Positions 9,301 to 18,379 of a stretch of DNA of 64,000 nt are shown here, one piece after another; within the stretch, counting starts at the first letter, position 1; each line of letters begins with the position of its first letter. The notes beneath the pieces are model-generated. The model worked only from the letters and a program-made list of their open reading frames with translations, had not been told where the DNA came from and ran no database searches. The translations under genes and the position numbers were made by a program. The DNA lies in NCBI RefSeq assembly GCF_003046185.1, contig NZ_PZZL01000006.1:124001-188000 (forward strand). Reading direction: 5' to 3'. The DNA is from Phreatobacter oligotrophus (GTDB lineage: Bacteria > Pseudomonadota > Alphaproteobacteria > Rhizobiales > Phreatobacteraceae).

Positions 9301-9921
9301 ATGATCCTGATGGCGGGCCTCGGCAATCCCGGGGCGAAATACCAGTACAACCGGCACAATATCGGCTTCATGGCGATGGAGGCGATCCATCGGCGTCATC
9401 GCTTCTCGCCCTGGCGCCAGCGCTTCCAGGGGCTCACCGCGGAAGGCACGATCGGCCCACAGAAGGTGCTGCTGCTGATGCCCGGGACCTTCATGAACGA
9501 GAGCGGCCGGGCCGTCGGCGAGGCCATGCGCTTCTTCAAGATCGCGCTCGGCGACGTCATCGTCTTCCACGACGAGCTCGACCTGCCCCCCGCCAAGCTC
9601 CGGGTGAAGACCGGCGGCGGCAATGCCGGCCATAACGGCCTGCGCTCGATCACCGCCCAGTGCGGCAACGACTATCGCCGCGTGCGCATGGGCATCGGCC
9701 ATCCCGGCGACAAGGCGCTGGTCCATGCCTATGTCCTCAACGACTTCGCCAAGGCCGAGACGCCCTGGGTGGAGGACCTCTGCGCGGCCTGCGCCGACCA
9801 TGCCGAGCTGCTGGCCAGCGGCGACGATCCCGGCTTCCAGAACCGCATCCACCTCGCCATGGAGGGCCGCGGCTGGGGCGAGGTGAAGCGCGTCGGCGAG
9901 AAGGACGCGCCCAAAGCCTGA
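9301..9921 (+). CDS. pth: Peptidyl-tRNA hydrolase
   Basis: A 206-aa cytoplasmic esterase that cleaves peptidyl-tRNA dropped from ribosomes. Family residues are all visible. The N-terminal GLGNPG carries the catalytic-site Asn, NRHNIGF the catalytic His, MNESG the second Asn, and [15 protein letters not shown] with GGGNAGHNG the acceptor-stem site. Length and start are standard for bacterial Pth with a short alphaproteobacterial C-terminal extension. It lies downstream of rplY and upstream of ychF, probably in a housekeeping cluster. Confidence 0.97.
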   Translation: MILMAGLGNPGAKYQYNRHNIGFMAMEAIHRRHRFSPWRQRFQGLTAEGTIGPQKVLLLMPGTFMNESGRAVGEAMRFFKIALGDVIVFHDELDLPPAKLRVKTGGGNAGHNGLRSITAQCGNDYRRVRMGIGHPGDKALVHAYVLNDFAKAETPWVEDLCAACADHAELLASGDDPGFQNRIHLAMEGRGWGEVKRVGEKDAPKA

Positions 9922-10009
9922 CGCTCACGCCCTGACGCCGCCACCCGCGGCCCTTGACACCCCCGCGCCTGCATTCGACAAGGCGCCGAACCACGAGATC
10001 GGACCTCCC

Positions 10010-11107
10010 ATGGGCTTCAAATGCGGCATCGTCGGCCTGCCGAACGTCGGCAAGTCGACCCTCTTCAACGCCCTGACGCAGACGGCGGCGGCGCAGGCCG
10101 CCAACTATCCGTTCTGCACCATCGAGCCGAATGTCGGCGACGTGGCCGTGCCGGACCCGCGGCTCGACCAACTCGCCGCCATCGGCAAGTCGCAGCAGAT
10201 CATCCCGACCCGCATCACCTTCGTCGACATTGCCGGCATCGTCCGCGGCGCCTCCAAGGGTGAGGGCCTCGGCAACCAGTTCCTCGCCAACATCCGCGAG
10301 GTCGACGCCATCGTCCACGTCGTGCGCTGCTTCGAGGACGGCGACATCACCCATGTCGAGGGCAAGGTCGATCCGATCGCAGACATCGAGACCATCGAGA
10401 CCGAGCTGATGCTCGCCGACCTCGAGAGCCTCGAGAAGCGCGTCGTCAACCTCGAGAAGAAGGCCCGCTCCGGCGACAAGGAGTCGAAGGAGCTGGTGGA
10501 CCTCATCAACCGCGCCCTCGTCCACCTGCGCGACGGCCGCCCGGCCCGCATGACCGAGGTGAAGCCGGAGGAGCAGAAGGCCTTCGAGATGCTGAACCTG
10601 CTCACCTCCAAGAAGGTGCTCTACGTCTGCAACGTCGAGGAGGCCTCCGCCGACAAGGGCAATGCCTTCTCCGAGAAGGTCTTCGCCCGCGCCAAGGAGG
10701 AGGGCGGCAAGGCCGTCGTCGTCTCGGCGAAGATCGAGAGCGAGATCGCGGTCATGCCGGCCGAGGACCAGAAGGACTTCCTGGAGGCCGTCGGCCTCAC
10801 CGAGCCGGGCCTCAACCGCGTCATCCGCGCCGGCTACGAGCTCCTGTCGCTGGTGACCTATTTCACCGTCGGCCCGAAGGAGGCCCGCGCCTGGACCATC
10901 ACGCAGGGCACCAAGGCGCCCGGCGCCGCCGGCGTCATCCACACCGACTTCGAGAAGGGCTTCATCCGCGCCGAGACCATTGCCTATGCCGACTACACCG
11001 CGCTCGGCGGCGAGGCCGGTGCGCGCGATGCCGGCAAGCTGCGGCTCGAGGGCAAGGAATACGTCGTGGCCGACGGCGACGTGCTGCACTTCCGCTTCGC
11101 CAACTGA
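10010..11107 (+). CDS. ychF: Redox-regulated ATPase/GTPase YchF (OLA1 family)
   Basis: A 365-aa Obg-related P-loop protein of standard length. It shows G1 GLPNVGKST, the switch region containing PNVGDVAVPD, G3 DIAGIVRGASKGEGLGNQFL and, in place of the NKxD guanine-specificity motif, a CNVEE segment. That change explains why the family prefers ATP. A coiled-coil insertion lies around residues 125-190 and a C-terminal TGS domain (TYFTVGPKEARAWTI, then LEGKEYVVADGDVLHFRF) completes it. It associates with ribosomes and is linked to oxidative-stress responses in other bacteria. Confidence 0.97.
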   Translation: MGFKCGIVGLPNVGKSTLFNALTQTAAAQAANYPFCTIEPNVGDVAVPDPRLDQLAAIGKSQQIIPTRITFVDIAGIVRGASKGEGLGNQFLANIREVDAIVHVVRCFEDGDITHVEGKVDPIADIETIETELMLADLESLEKRVVNLEKKARSGDKESKELVDLINRALVHLRDGRPARMTEVKPEEQKAFEMLNLLTSKKVLYVCNVEEASADKGNAFSEKVFARAKEEGGKAVVVSAKIESEIAVMPAEDQKDFLEAVGLTEPGLNRVIRAGYELLSLVTYFTVGPKEARAWTITQGTKAPGAAGVIHTDFEKGFIRAETIAYADYTALGGEAGARDAGKLRLEGKEYVVADGDVLHFRFAN

Positions 11108-11188
11108 GGCGGGGACGTTTCGCCAACGGTTCCGCCCGTCTGGTCTGAGGCGTCGCCCTGCCAGCCTCGCCCTGCCAGCCGCACCAAC

Positions 11189-11310
11189 CACCTCTCCCCG
11201 GCGGGGAGAGGTCGACGAGCGCAGCGAGGCGGGAGAGGGAAGCCCTCTCCGAACAGCCTCAAGCCCCCTCTCCCGGCCTTCGGCCGACCTCTCCCCGCCG
11301 GGGAGAGGTG
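11189..11310. repeat. Intergenic nested inverted-repeat element (type 2)
   Basis: The ends CACCTCTCCCCGGCGGGGAG and CTCCCCGCCGGGGAGAGGTG are inverted copies. A second pair (CGGGAGAGGG and CCCTCTCCCGG) lies inside, with the internal palindromes CCGGCGG and GGCCTTCGGCC. It occupies the centre of the 407-base gap between ychF and the first MaoC gene. I see no gene in the rest of that gap. Confidence 0.8.
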
Positions 11311-11514
11311 AAGACAGCGCCAGCTGCGGCGGCGGTCTTCCAATCGCCCCCTGCTCCGCATCATGCCCGGCACAAGGCCGGTCATGGCGGCTGGAGGGAC
11401 CACCGCCTCCCTGCCCCCCTCACCACCCTGCCAAACGTCCAGCGGGACGAAGCCCTCCCTTTCCGGCATAAGGCGGAACAGCCACGTCGCCGGATACAAG
11501 GTTCGGAGGACAGA

Positions 11515-11985
11515 TTGACCACCACACGCCCCTACCCCGCCTTCGAGGACTTCGTGCCCGGCGAGATCACCACCTTCGGCGCCTATGAGGTGACCAGGGA
11601 GGAGGTGATCGACTTCGCCAGCCAGTTCGATCCGCAGCCCTTCCATCTCGACGAGGAGGCCGGCCGCGCCTCCATGCTCGGCGGGCTCGCGGCCTCCGGC
11701 TGGCATTCCTGCGCCATCCTCATGCGCATGATGTTCGACGGCTTCATGAATGGCTCGACCTCCATCGGCTCGCCCGGCATTGACGAGGTGCGCTGGCTGA
11801 AACCGGTCTTCCCGGGCGACGTGCTGTCGGTCCGCCGCGAGATTCTCGATGCGCGGCCCTCGGCCTCCAAGCCGGACCGCGGCGTCGTCCGCTTCCGCTT
11901 CCAGCTGATGAACCAGAAGGGCGAGGTGGTCATGGAGCAGACCAACCCGATCTTCTTCGCCCGCCGCCAGTCCGCCGGGGCCTGA
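11515..11985 (+). CDS. MaoC-family (hot-dog) dehydratase, first of a pair
   Basis: A 156-aa single hot-dog protein beginning with TTG at 11515, placed 3 bases after GGAGGA. The first in-frame ATG at 11308 would add 69 residues overlapping the intergenic repeat, and the family normally starts a few residues before YPAFEDFVPG. The hydratase signature is present as FASQFDPQPFHLDEEAG followed by GLAASGWHS, containing the Asp/His-type active-site loop. Members hydrate enoyl-CoA or enoyl-ACP intermediates. The stop is separated by 2 bases from the next, related gene, which indicates co-transcription and possibly a heterodimer. Confidence 0.85.
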   Translation: MTTTRPYPAFEDFVPGEITTFGAYEVTREEVIDFASQFDPQPFHLDEEAGRASMLGGLAASGWHSCAILMRMMFDGFMNGSTSIGSPGIDEVRWLKPVFPGDVLSVRREILDARPSASKPDRGVVRFRFQLMNQKGEVVMEQTNPIFFARRQSAGA

Positions 11986-11987
11986 CC

Positions 11988-12449
11988 ATGTACGACGACA
12001 TCGTCATCGGCGAGCGCGAGCGGCTCGGCGCCTATACCTTCACCGCCGAGGCCATCATCGCCTTCGCCCGCAACTACGACCCGCAGCCCTTCCACCTCTC
12101 CGAGGAAGGCGGCAAGGCCACCCATTTCGGCGGGCTCGTCGCCTCCGGCTGGCACACCGGCAGCCTCTGGATGCGGATGCGGGTGGAGCATTCGCAGCGC
12201 ATCGCCGCCGAGCGCGCCGCCAAGGGCCTGCCGCCGCAGTGGAACGGTCCCTCCGGCGGCTTCACCAACCTCAAATGGCCGCGGCCGGTCAGGGCCGGCG
12301 ACACCGTGACCTACTACACGGAATATGTGTCGAAGAGGCCGCTCGCCTCCCGCCCCGGCTGGGGCATCGTCTTCTCGCTGAACACCGGCGAGAACCAGCA
12401 CGGCGAGCTGGTCTTCGCCTTCGACGGCTCCGTCTTCGTGCCGCTCTGA
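11988..12449 (+). CDS. MaoC-family (hot-dog) dehydratase, second of a pair
   Basis: A 153-aa single hot-dog protein, paralogous to its upstream neighbour. The active-site region reads FARNYDPQPFHLSEEGG, then GGLVASGWHTGSLWM, and the core helix ends in LKWPRPVRAGD. The two genes diverge outside the core; the second carries an insert (RIAAERAAKGLPPQW). Tandem MaoC pairs are common next to CoA-dependent pathways, but no CoA ligase or thiolase is adjacent, so the substrate is unknown. Confidence 0.87.
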   Translation: MYDDIVIGERERLGAYTFTAEAIIAFARNYDPQPFHLSEEGGKATHFGGLVASGWHTGSLWMRMRVEHSQRIAAERAAKGLPPQWNGPSGGFTNLKWPRPVRAGDTVTYYTEYVSKRPLASRPGWGIVFSLNTGENQHGELVFAFDGSVFVPL

Positions 12450-12452
12450 GCG

Positions 12453-12857
12453 TCAGCGGCCCTGCCGCGCCAGCCAGGCGCGCATCTCGCCGATCTCGCG
12501 CTCCTGCTCGCGGATGACATCCTCCGCCCATTTGCGCACCTGCGCGTCCTTGCCATGGGCGAGGACCACCTTCGCCATGTCGATGGCGCCCTGGTGGTGC
12601 GGGATCATGCCCTTCACGAAATCGACGTCGGCATCGCCGGTGAAGGCGATGTCCATGTCGCGATGCATGCGGGCATTGGCGGCGCGGTAGCCCTCGGTCG
12701 CGGCGCTAGCGGCGCGCGGCGCGGCCGCATGGCCGCCATGGGCACCATGGCCGTGGGTCTGCGCGAGAAGAGGCAGGCCGCCGCCGGTCAGCGCGGCGGA
12801 GACCGCGAGGCCGGCAGCGAAGGCGAGAGCGAGGGCGGGGATCGAGGTGCGGCGCAT
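12453..12857 (-). CDS. DUF305 exported protein
   Basis: A 134-aa protein with a signal peptide (PALALAFAAGLAVSAALTGG) and a His-rich linker (HGHGAHGGHAA). The DUF305 core carries the diagnostic motif GMIPHHQGAIDMA and a C-terminal amphipathic helix (IREQEREIGEMRAWL). DUF305 proteins are ferritin-like helical bundles, often found with copper or metal resistance. The His tract and HH motif suggest metal binding in the periplasm, which is inference. The start at 12857 gives an intact signal peptide; the longer reading does not. It converges with the MaoC pair. Confidence 0.88.
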   Translation of the reverse strand: MRRTSIPALALAFAAGLAVSAALTGGGLPLLAQTHGHGAHGGHAAAPRAASAATEGYRAANARMHRDMDIAFTGDADVDFVKGMIPHHQGAIDMAKVVLAHGKDAQVRKWAEDVIREQEREIGEMRAWLARQGR

Positions 12858-13011
12858 GGGAGGCTCCCGGACGTTGTCTGGCCAGGGGATGCACCTTCCC
12901 ACCGTGGGAAGGTCAAGACGTCATCGGGAAGGATCGAGGGCACCGAGCCGACAATCCGCGGAAAAACAGGACTGGCACAAGGGCCTGTCTGAGGGACCTG
13001 GGGAGGATCCG

Positions 13012-13431
13012 ATGAGCGCCATGCTCGCACTGATGATGGCCGGCCAGATCATCGCTTCGGTGCCCGCCGAAGCGGCTCCGCGCCCGGAGCCGGTTCAATA
13101 TGTCGAGGACCGTCGCGGCAACCTGCGGGGCGAAGGCCGCCACTTCGGCCGCGGCTTCGACGTTGAACGCTCCCGCCGCTCCGGCACCACGACCTACCGG
13201 GGCACCGGCGGCAATTTCGGCGGCGGATACGAGCAGCGCGGCAACCGCGTCACCGGCACCGGCAACCGGTTCGGCTCGGGCTACGAGGTCCAGCGCAACC
13301 GCATCACCGGCACCGGATCGAATTTCGGCGCGGGCTGGGAGCGCCGCCCCAATGGCAGCTGGTACGGCACGGGGCGGAATTTTGGCAGGAACTGCCCGGC
13401 TGGCAGCCGCCCGCCGGTCGGCTGCAGCTGA
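13012..13431 (+). CDS. Glycine-rich repeat protein, probably exported
   Basis: A 139-aa protein starting at 13012 behind GGGGAGGA. A short hydrophobic N-terminus (LALMMAGQIIASVPAEAA) looks like a signal peptide. The remainder is built from about four imperfect units of about 19 residues with the core GTGxNFGxGYExxxNRxT (GTGGNFGGGYE, GTGNRFGSGYE, GTGSNFGAGWE, GTGRNFGRN). It ends with a cysteine-containing tail (NCPAGSRPPVGCS). The periodic Gly-aromatic pattern suggests a surface or matrix beta structure. I do not recognise the family. Confidence 0.65.
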   Translation: MSAMLALMMAGQIIASVPAEAAPRPEPVQYVEDRRGNLRGEGRHFGRGFDVERSRRSGTTTYRGTGGNFGGGYEQRGNRVTGTGNRFGSGYEVQRNRITGTGSNFGAGWERRPNGSWYGTGRNFGRNCPAGSRPPVGCS

Positions 13432-13443
13432 GCCTCGCCAGGG

Positions 13444-13983
13444 CTAGTGCCCGTCGAAGGCCATGAGCGCCCGCACCGGCAGCCCCATGGCGCGCAGCCG
13501 GGCCGCACCGCCGAGCTCCGGCAGGTCGATGATGAAGCAGGCCGCCACCACATCGGCGCCGATCTGGCGCAAGAGCTTCACCGCGCCCTCGGCCGTGCCG
13601 CCCGTGGCGATGAGGTCGTCGACGAGGATGACCTTCTCGCCGGGCCGGATGGCGTCGACATGGATCTCCATCTCGTCGGTGCCATATTCCAGCGCATAGG
13701 CCATGCGCACGGTCTGGTGGGGCAGCTTGCCCTTCTTGCGGATCGGCACGAAGCCGGCGGAGAGCTGGTGCGCCACCGCCCCGCCGAGGATGAAACCGCG
13801 CGCCTCGATGCCCGCGACCTTGTCGATCTTCGCCCCCGCATAGGGATGGACGAGCTGGTCCACGGCGCGGCGGAACGCCCGCGCATCGCCGAGCAGCGTG
13901 GTGATGTCGCGAAACATGATGCCGGGCTTGGGATAGTCCGGAATGGTCCTGATCGCCTGGCGCAGATCCCCGTCGTCCGTCAT
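13444..13983 (-). CDS. apt: Adenine phosphoribosyltransferase
   Basis: A 179-aa purine-salvage enzyme making AMP from adenine and PRPP in the cytoplasm. Visible motifs are the flexible-hood segment [10 protein letters not shown], the base-site region [10 protein letters not shown], the loop LPHQT and the PRPP-binding signature [14 protein letters not shown]. Length is typical. mtnP, which releases adenine from methylthioadenosine, is nearby on the same strand with one small gene on the opposite strand between them, so the pair could act in series. Confidence 0.97.
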   Translation of the reverse strand: MTDDGDLRQAIRTIPDYPKPGIMFRDITTLLGDARAFRRAVDQLVHPYAGAKIDKVAGIEARGFILGGAVAHQLSAGFVPIRKKGKLPHQTVRMAYALEYGTDEMEIHVDAIRPGEKVILVDDLIATGGTAEGAVKLLRQIGADVVAACFIIDLPELGGAARLRAMGLPVRALMAFDGH

Positions 13984-14132
13984 CCGCTCACATCCCCGTG
14001 CCGGCGCACCGGCAAAACCTTACCGCGAATTCACTGGCGCATCCTCTGCGCCCTGTCCAACTCTAGCCGGGGAGCGACACCCAGAAAACGGGATGTGTCC
14101 GGCAGGACGCGCCCCTCGACCCGGAGAGACCC

Positions 14133-14366
14133 ATGACCATGCCCGCCCAGCCGGCCCCAACCACCTGGCAGCCGACGCCGGTCACCCTGACCGCCCTCGA
14201 CGTGCCCTTCCTTCGGCTCGTCGCCTTCTTCTTCAAGGCGGCCCTCGCGGCCATTCCCGCCATCATCGCGGTGGCGATCGTGGTGCGCCTCGTCGCCGGC
14301 CTGCTCTTCTGGGGCTTCGCCACGTGGCGCTATGGCTATATGGGCATGGGCCCCTTCGGCCTGTGA
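14133..14366 (+). CDS. Small membrane protein of unknown function
   Basis: A 77-aa protein with a Pro/Thr-rich N-terminus and one long hydrophobic segment (residues about 30-62, containing AIPAIIAVAIVVRLVAGLLFWGF split by one Arg). It ends in a Tyr/Gly/Met tail (YGYMGMGPFGL). A GGAGAGACCC ribosome site precedes the ATG. It converges with mtnP, 4 bases apart. I know of no function. Confidence 0.6.
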   Translation: MTMPAQPAPTTWQPTPVTLTALDVPFLRLVAFFFKAALAAIPAIIAVAIVVRLVAGLLFWGFATWRYGYMGMGPFGL

Positions 14367-14370
14367 CGCC

Positions 14371-15246
14371 TCAGCGGCCGAGCACGCGGCCGGCTACCGC
14401 ATCGAGCTTCGCCACGAGCGCGGGGTCGCGATGCTCCTTCGCCGTGATGATGGCGTGCTCCAGGGCCCGGTCCGAATGGATCGGGCAGGGCTCGTGCTCT
14501 GCGGGGAAATCACGCGCAAGGCGGGCGACCAGGCGGCGCGCCTTGTCGGCATTGGCGTGGAGGTGGTGGACGACGAGCGAGACATCCACCGGTCCGACCT
14601 CCTCGTGCCAGGCGTCGTAGTCCGTCACCATCCCGACGAAGGCGAAGGAGATCTCGGCCTCGCGCGCGAGCTTGGCCTCGGGCATGGAGGTCATGCCGAT
14701 CAGGTCCCAGCCCTGCCCCTTGTGGAACAGGCTCTCGGCCAGCGTCGAGAAGGCCGGACCCTCCATGCAGACGGCCGTGCCGCCGACCTGATGGGCGATG
14801 CCCTCCGCCTCGGCGGCCGCCGCCACGCGCTTCTGCAGCAGCGGCGCCACGGGGTGCGAGAAGGCGACATGGGCGACGCAGCCCTGGCCGAAGAAGCTGG
14901 ATGTGCGCAGATAGGTCCGGTCGACGAACTGGTCGGCCAGGACGAAATGGCCCGGCGGCAGCTCGCCCTTGAACGAGCCGACGGCGGAGAGCGAGACGAG
15001 GTCGGTGACCCCTGCCCGCTTCAGCACGTCGATATTGGCGCGGTAATTGATGTCGGAGGGGCTGAGGCGATGGCCCCGGCCATGCCGCGGCAGGAATACG
15101 ATCTCGGTGCCGCCGATGCGCCCGCGGCGCAGCACGTCCGAGGGCTCGCCCCAGGGCGAGGCGATGGCGACCTCCTCCAGCCCCTCGAGGCCCGGCAGGT
15201 CGTAGATGCCCGACCCGCCCATGATGCCCAGAACCGCCTTGGCCAT
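14371..15246 (-). CDS. mtnP: S-methyl-5'-thioadenosine phosphorylase
   Basis: A 291-aa trimeric purine-nucleoside phosphorylase-fold enzyme that splits methylthioadenosine into adenine and methylthioribose-1-phosphate for methionine salvage. Family marks are the N-terminal GIMGGSGIYDLPGL, the phosphate-site LPRHGRGH, YRANIDVLK, AVGSFKGELPPG, the nucleoside-site GTAVCMEGPAFST and TSMPEAKLAREAEI. A terminator separates it from the upstream cytochrome bc1 operon, so it should have its own promoter in the 73-base gap. Confidence 0.96.
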   Translation of the reverse strand: MAKAVLGIMGGSGIYDLPGLEGLEEVAIASPWGEPSDVLRRGRIGGTEIVFLPRHGRGHRLSPSDINYRANIDVLKRAGVTDLVSLSAVGSFKGELPPGHFVLADQFVDRTYLRTSSFFGQGCVAHVAFSHPVAPLLQKRVAAAAEAEGIAHQVGGTAVCMEGPAFSTLAESLFHKGQGWDLIGMTSMPEAKLAREAEISFAFVGMVTDYDAWHEEVGPVDVSLVVHHLHANADKARRLVARLARDFPAEHEPCPIHSDRALEHAIITAKEHRDPALVAKLDAVAGRVLGR

Positions 15247-15272
15247 GCGCCCGTCCCCTCAAAGCCCCACGA

Positions 15273-15298
15273 AAAAGGGCCGCTCGCGCGGCCCTTCG
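15273..15298 (-). terminator. Terminator of the cytochrome bc1 operon
   Basis: Read on the minus strand, AAGGGCCGC and GCGGCCCTT pair around GCGA and run into TTTTTC. It stands 22 bases after the cytochrome c1 stop codon. Confidence 0.85.
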
Positions 15299-15319
15299 TC
15301 AAGTCCCTGCGGTCACGCC

Positions 15320-16159
15320 TCAGGCGTGGCCTTCGACGTCCTTCCAGACCTTCTTCTTGGTGAAGTAGGTCAGGCCGCCGAGCACCAGCAGGAACAGCAG
15401 CACCTGGAAGCCGATGCGCTTGCGCTGCTCGAGATGCGGCTCGGCCGTCCACATCAGGAAGGCGGTGACGTCGGCGGCATACTGCACAGCGGTCTGCGGC
15501 GAACCGTCGGAATAGGTCACCTGGCCGTCCTGCAGCACGTTCGGCATGGCGACAGCGTTGCCCGGATAGTACTTGTTGTAGTGGGTGCCGGGCGGCGTGT
15601 CGTGCCCGTCTTCGTAACCGCGAAGGAAGGCCTTCACGTAGTCGGCACCCTGCTCCTGGTAGAGCGTGACGATGTCGAACAGGAAGCGCGGGAAGCCGCG
15701 CTCATAGGTGCGCGCCTTCGGCATCAGCGACAGGTCCGGCGGAGCCTTGCCGCCATTGGCGGTCTCGGCGGCCTTCTTGTTCGGGAACGGGCCGGGGATG
15801 CGGTCGGCAAGGCGCGGGGTGCGCTCAGCCGGCTGGCCGTCGTCGCCGATCTCGCGGACCTTGTGGACCCAGTCGGCGGCAATCTGCGCCGCCTGGGCGG
15901 CGCTGAAGCCCGGGCCGCCGGGCTGGGCGAGGTTGCGGAACGAGATCTGCTCGATGCCGTGGCAGGCCGAGCAGACCTCCTTGTAGACCTGGAAGCCGCG
16001 CTGCAGCTGCGCCCGGTCGAAGGTGCCGAAAATGCCGGCAAACGACCAGTTGAAGCGCGGCGGCTCCACCTGCTCGGCGGCCGAGGCCGGCGAGAGGGTG
16101 GCGGCGAGGGCGAGGCCGGCAAGACCGGCCGCCGCCATGCGGAGAGAGAAACGCGTCAT
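15320..16159 (-). CDS. petC: Cytochrome c1 of the bc1 complex
   Basis: A 279-aa membrane-anchored c-type cytochrome that passes electrons from the Rieske protein to soluble cytochrome c. It has a signal peptide ([20 protein letters not shown]), the heme-attachment motif CSACH near residue 65, and a sixth-ligand Met probably in NAVAMPNVL. A C-terminal anchor (FQVLLFLLVLGGLTYF) is followed by the basic tail KKKVWKD. The start at 16159 gives a proper signal peptide. It is last in the Rieske-cytochrome b-cytochrome c1 operon. Confidence 0.96.
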   Translation of the reverse strand: MTRFSLRMAAAGLAGLALAATLSPASAAEQVEPPRFNWSFAGIFGTFDRAQLQRGFQVYKEVCSACHGIEQISFRNLAQPGGPGFSAAQAAQIAADWVHKVREIGDDGQPAERTPRLADRIPGPFPNKKAAETANGGKAPPDLSLMPKARTYERGFPRFLFDIVTLYQEQGADYVKAFLRGYEDGHDTPPGTHYNKYYPGNAVAMPNVLQDGQVTYSDGSPQTAVQYAADVTAFLMWTAEPHLEQRKRIGFQVLLFLLVLGGLTYFTKKKVWKDVEGHA

Positions 16160-16181
16160 CTCATGAAGTCCTTCGGTTCTC

Positions 16182-17495
16182 TCAACCTTTGGTCTGCGGC
16201 GCGGCAGCGGCGCCGGCCGTGACGGGAGCCGCACCGCGGTTCTTGCCCAGCACCGCATCGGCGATGGAGGCCGGAAGCTGGCGCGGGGTCTCGAACAGGC
16301 CGAGCAGCGGCAGCACCACCAGGAAGTACGCGAAGTACAGGCCGGTGAAGATCAGCGACAGCACGGTGTAGGGGTACTCGGCCGGCTTGGAGCCGAGCCA
16401 GCCCAGCATCACGCAGACCACGACGAAGGCCCAGAAGAACTGCTTGTGCAGCGGGCGATAGGCCGAGGACTTGACCTTCGAGGTGTCGAGCCAGGGCAGG
16501 AAGGCCAGCACCGCGATGGCCGCGAACATGGCCAGAACGCCGCCAAGCTTCGAGGGGATCGTGAAGATGATCAGGTTGATGTCGAAGGTGATGGCGCGGA
16601 GGATCGCGTAGAAGGGCAGGAAGTACCACTCCGGCACGATATGCGGCGGCGTCACCAGCGGGTCAGCCGGCACGTAGTTCACGGCATGGCCGAGATAGTT
16701 CGGCTGGAAGAAGGCGAACCAGACGAAGAAGGCCAGGAAGAACACGAGGCCGACCGCGTCCTTGATCGTGGCGTAGGGGGTGAAGGGAACGGTGTCCTTC
16801 TTCACGTCCTTCACCTCGACGCCGGCCGGATTGTTCTGGCCGGTCACGTGCAGCGCCCAGACGTGCAGGACGACGACGCCCGCGATCATGAAGGGCAGCA
16901 GGTAGTGCAGCGAGAAGAAGCGGTTCAGCGTCGGCTGGTCGACCGAATAGCCGCCCCACAGGAACTCGACGATGGTCGGGCCGACCAGCGGGATGGCCGA
17001 GAACAGGTTGGTGATGACGACCGCGCCCCACAGGGACATCTGGCCCCAGGGCAGCACATAGCCGAGGAAGGCGGTGGCCATCATCAGCAGGTAGATGATG
17101 ACGCCGAGGATCCAGAGCACCTCGCGGGGGGCCTTGTAGGACCCGTAATAGAGGCCGCGGAAGATGTGGATGTAGACGGCGATGAAGAACATCGACGCGC
17201 CGTTCGAGTGCAGATAGCGGATCATCCAACCGTAGTTGACGTCGCGCATGATCTTCTCGACCGAGTTGAAGGCGAGGTCGACATGAGCGGTGTAGTGCAT
17301 CGCCAGCACCACGCCGGTGACGATCTGCGCCACCAGCATGAACGAGAGGATGGCGCCGAAGGTGTAGAAGTAGTTCAGGTTCTTCGGGACCGGATAGGCG
17401 ATGAAGCTGTCATAGACGAGGCGCGGCAGCGGCAGACGGGAATCCATCCACTTTCCGATGCCCGACGTCGGGGTGTAGTGCGAATGACCCTGCAT
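16182..17495 (-). CDS. petB: Cytochrome b of the bc1 complex
   Basis: A 437-aa polytopic subunit carrying both b hemes and the two quinone sites. Heme-ligand helices appear as [11 protein letters not shown] with [10 protein letters not shown] and as FSLHYLLPF with [10 protein letters not shown]. The Qo-site loop contains PEWY. About eight membrane helices are visible, as expected for a full-length proteobacterial cytochrome b rather than a split b6/IV pair. It lies 22 bases before petC and 27 after petA. Confidence 0.97.
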   Translation of the reverse strand: MQGHSHYTPTSGIGKWMDSRLPLPRLVYDSFIAYPVPKNLNYFYTFGAILSFMLVAQIVTGVVLAMHYTAHVDLAFNSVEKIMRDVNYGWMIRYLHSNGASMFFIAVYIHIFRGLYYGSYKAPREVLWILGVIIYLLMMATAFLGYVLPWGQMSLWGAVVITNLFSAIPLVGPTIVEFLWGGYSVDQPTLNRFFSLHYLLPFMIAGVVVLHVWALHVTGQNNPAGVEVKDVKKDTVPFTPYATIKDAVGLVFFLAFFVWFAFFQPNYLGHAVNYVPADPLVTPPHIVPEWYFLPFYAILRAITFDINLIIFTIPSKLGGVLAMFAAIAVLAFLPWLDTSKVKSSAYRPLHKQFFWAFVVVCVMLGWLGSKPAEYPYTVLSLIFTGLYFAYFLVVLPLLGLFETPRQLPASIADAVLGKNRGAAPVTAGAAAAPQTKG

Positions 17496-17522
17496 GGTCG
17501 TGAATACCTCTGGATCGGGACG

Positions 17523-18071
17523 TCAGGCGGCGGAACCAGGCGCACCGGTGATGCGGATGCGCGTGTCGCTGACGAAGGTGTACTGCGGGATGGGCAGGTT
17601 GGCCGGCGCGGGGCCCTTGCGGATGCGGCCCGACGTATCGAAGTGCGAACCGTGGCAGGGGCAGAACCAGCCGCCATAGTCACCCTGGTTGCCCAGCGGC
17701 ACGCAGCCGAGATGGGTGCAGTTGGCGGCGGTGATGAGCCACTTGGCCTTGCCTTCCTTGACGCGGGCCGAGTCGGGCTGCGGGTCGCGCAGCGTCTTCA
17801 CGTCGACGTCCTGGGCAGCCTTGATCTCGGCCTCGGTCCGGTTGCGGACGAAATAGGGCTTGCCGCGCCAGAGGATCTTGATCTGGCCGCCGTCCGGGAT
17901 CGAGGCGAGGTCGAGCTCGACCGGGGCGCCGGCTGCGATGGTGCCGGCGTCGGGCGCCAGCTGGCTGATGAAGGGCCAGATCGCCGCAGCGCCGCCAACG
18001 GCAGCAGCAGCCCCCGTCGCCAGGAACAGGAAATCACGGCGATCGCCCTCGGCATGTTGAACGCTTGCCAC
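17523..18071 (-). CDS. petA: Rieske iron-sulfur subunit of the bc1 complex
   Basis: A 182-aa protein starting with GTG at 18071, nine bases after AGGACG. The reading that begins further upstream would add about 85 residues unlike the family. A Tat-type N-terminus ([22 protein letters not shown]) anchors it. The [2Fe-2S] cluster motifs are CTHLGC and CPCHGSH, each giving one Cys and one His ligand plus the disulfide cysteines. It takes the first electron from ubiquinol at the Qo site. It is the promoter-proximal gene of the three-gene operon. Confidence 0.96.
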   Translation of the reverse strand: MASVQHAEGDRRDFLFLATGAAAAVGGAAAIWPFISQLAPDAGTIAAGAPVELDLASIPDGGQIKILWRGKPYFVRNRTEAEIKAAQDVDVKTLRDPQPDSARVKEGKAKWLITAANCTHLGCVPLGNQGDYGGWFCPCHGSHFDTSGRIRKGPAPANLPIPQYTFVSDTRIRITGAPGSAA

Positions 18072-18379
18072 TTCTTGTCGTCCTTTCGCTCGTCGGTCCG
18101 ACAACCGGGACCCAATCGCTCCGACCAGGCGAGGGGCACCTCCGCGGAAGACCGGACCGGCATGGGGCTGCCTGAGAGTGGCGCCACCACGCCGAATGGC
18201 CCTAACGAGCCACGGAATCCACGCGGGACCTTGATCGGCGACGCTTATTCGCACCGTTATAAGGTGATGTCCAGCCCGGCCTTGAGAACACCGTATTGCA
18301 CTGTACGGGACCTTCGTCGGAGGCATGAACCGACAGGCCGTCCGTTTCGTATTTTCTGAATGTGCTGAATGAACCGGTG
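18072..18379. promoter_or_regulatory. Divergent control region of the bc1 operon and trmL
   Basis: A 308-base gap between the Rieske start and trmL. I see no convincing open frame and no strong palindrome. It must hold two divergent promoters, but the hexamers are not clear enough to name. Confidence 0.5.

Noticed and set aside
9954-9982. TTGACA-type promoter upstream of ychF
   Set aside because: TTGACA is present but no -10 hexamer occurs at 16-18 bases.
12240-12531. Frames over the end of the second MaoC gene on both strands
   Set aside because: They are shadows in other frames, with Arg/Ala-rich translations and no independent start signals.
15206-18359. Long plus-strand frames opposite the cytochrome bc1 operon
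   Set aside because: They are complements of highly conserved respiratory genes with no family signature of their own.
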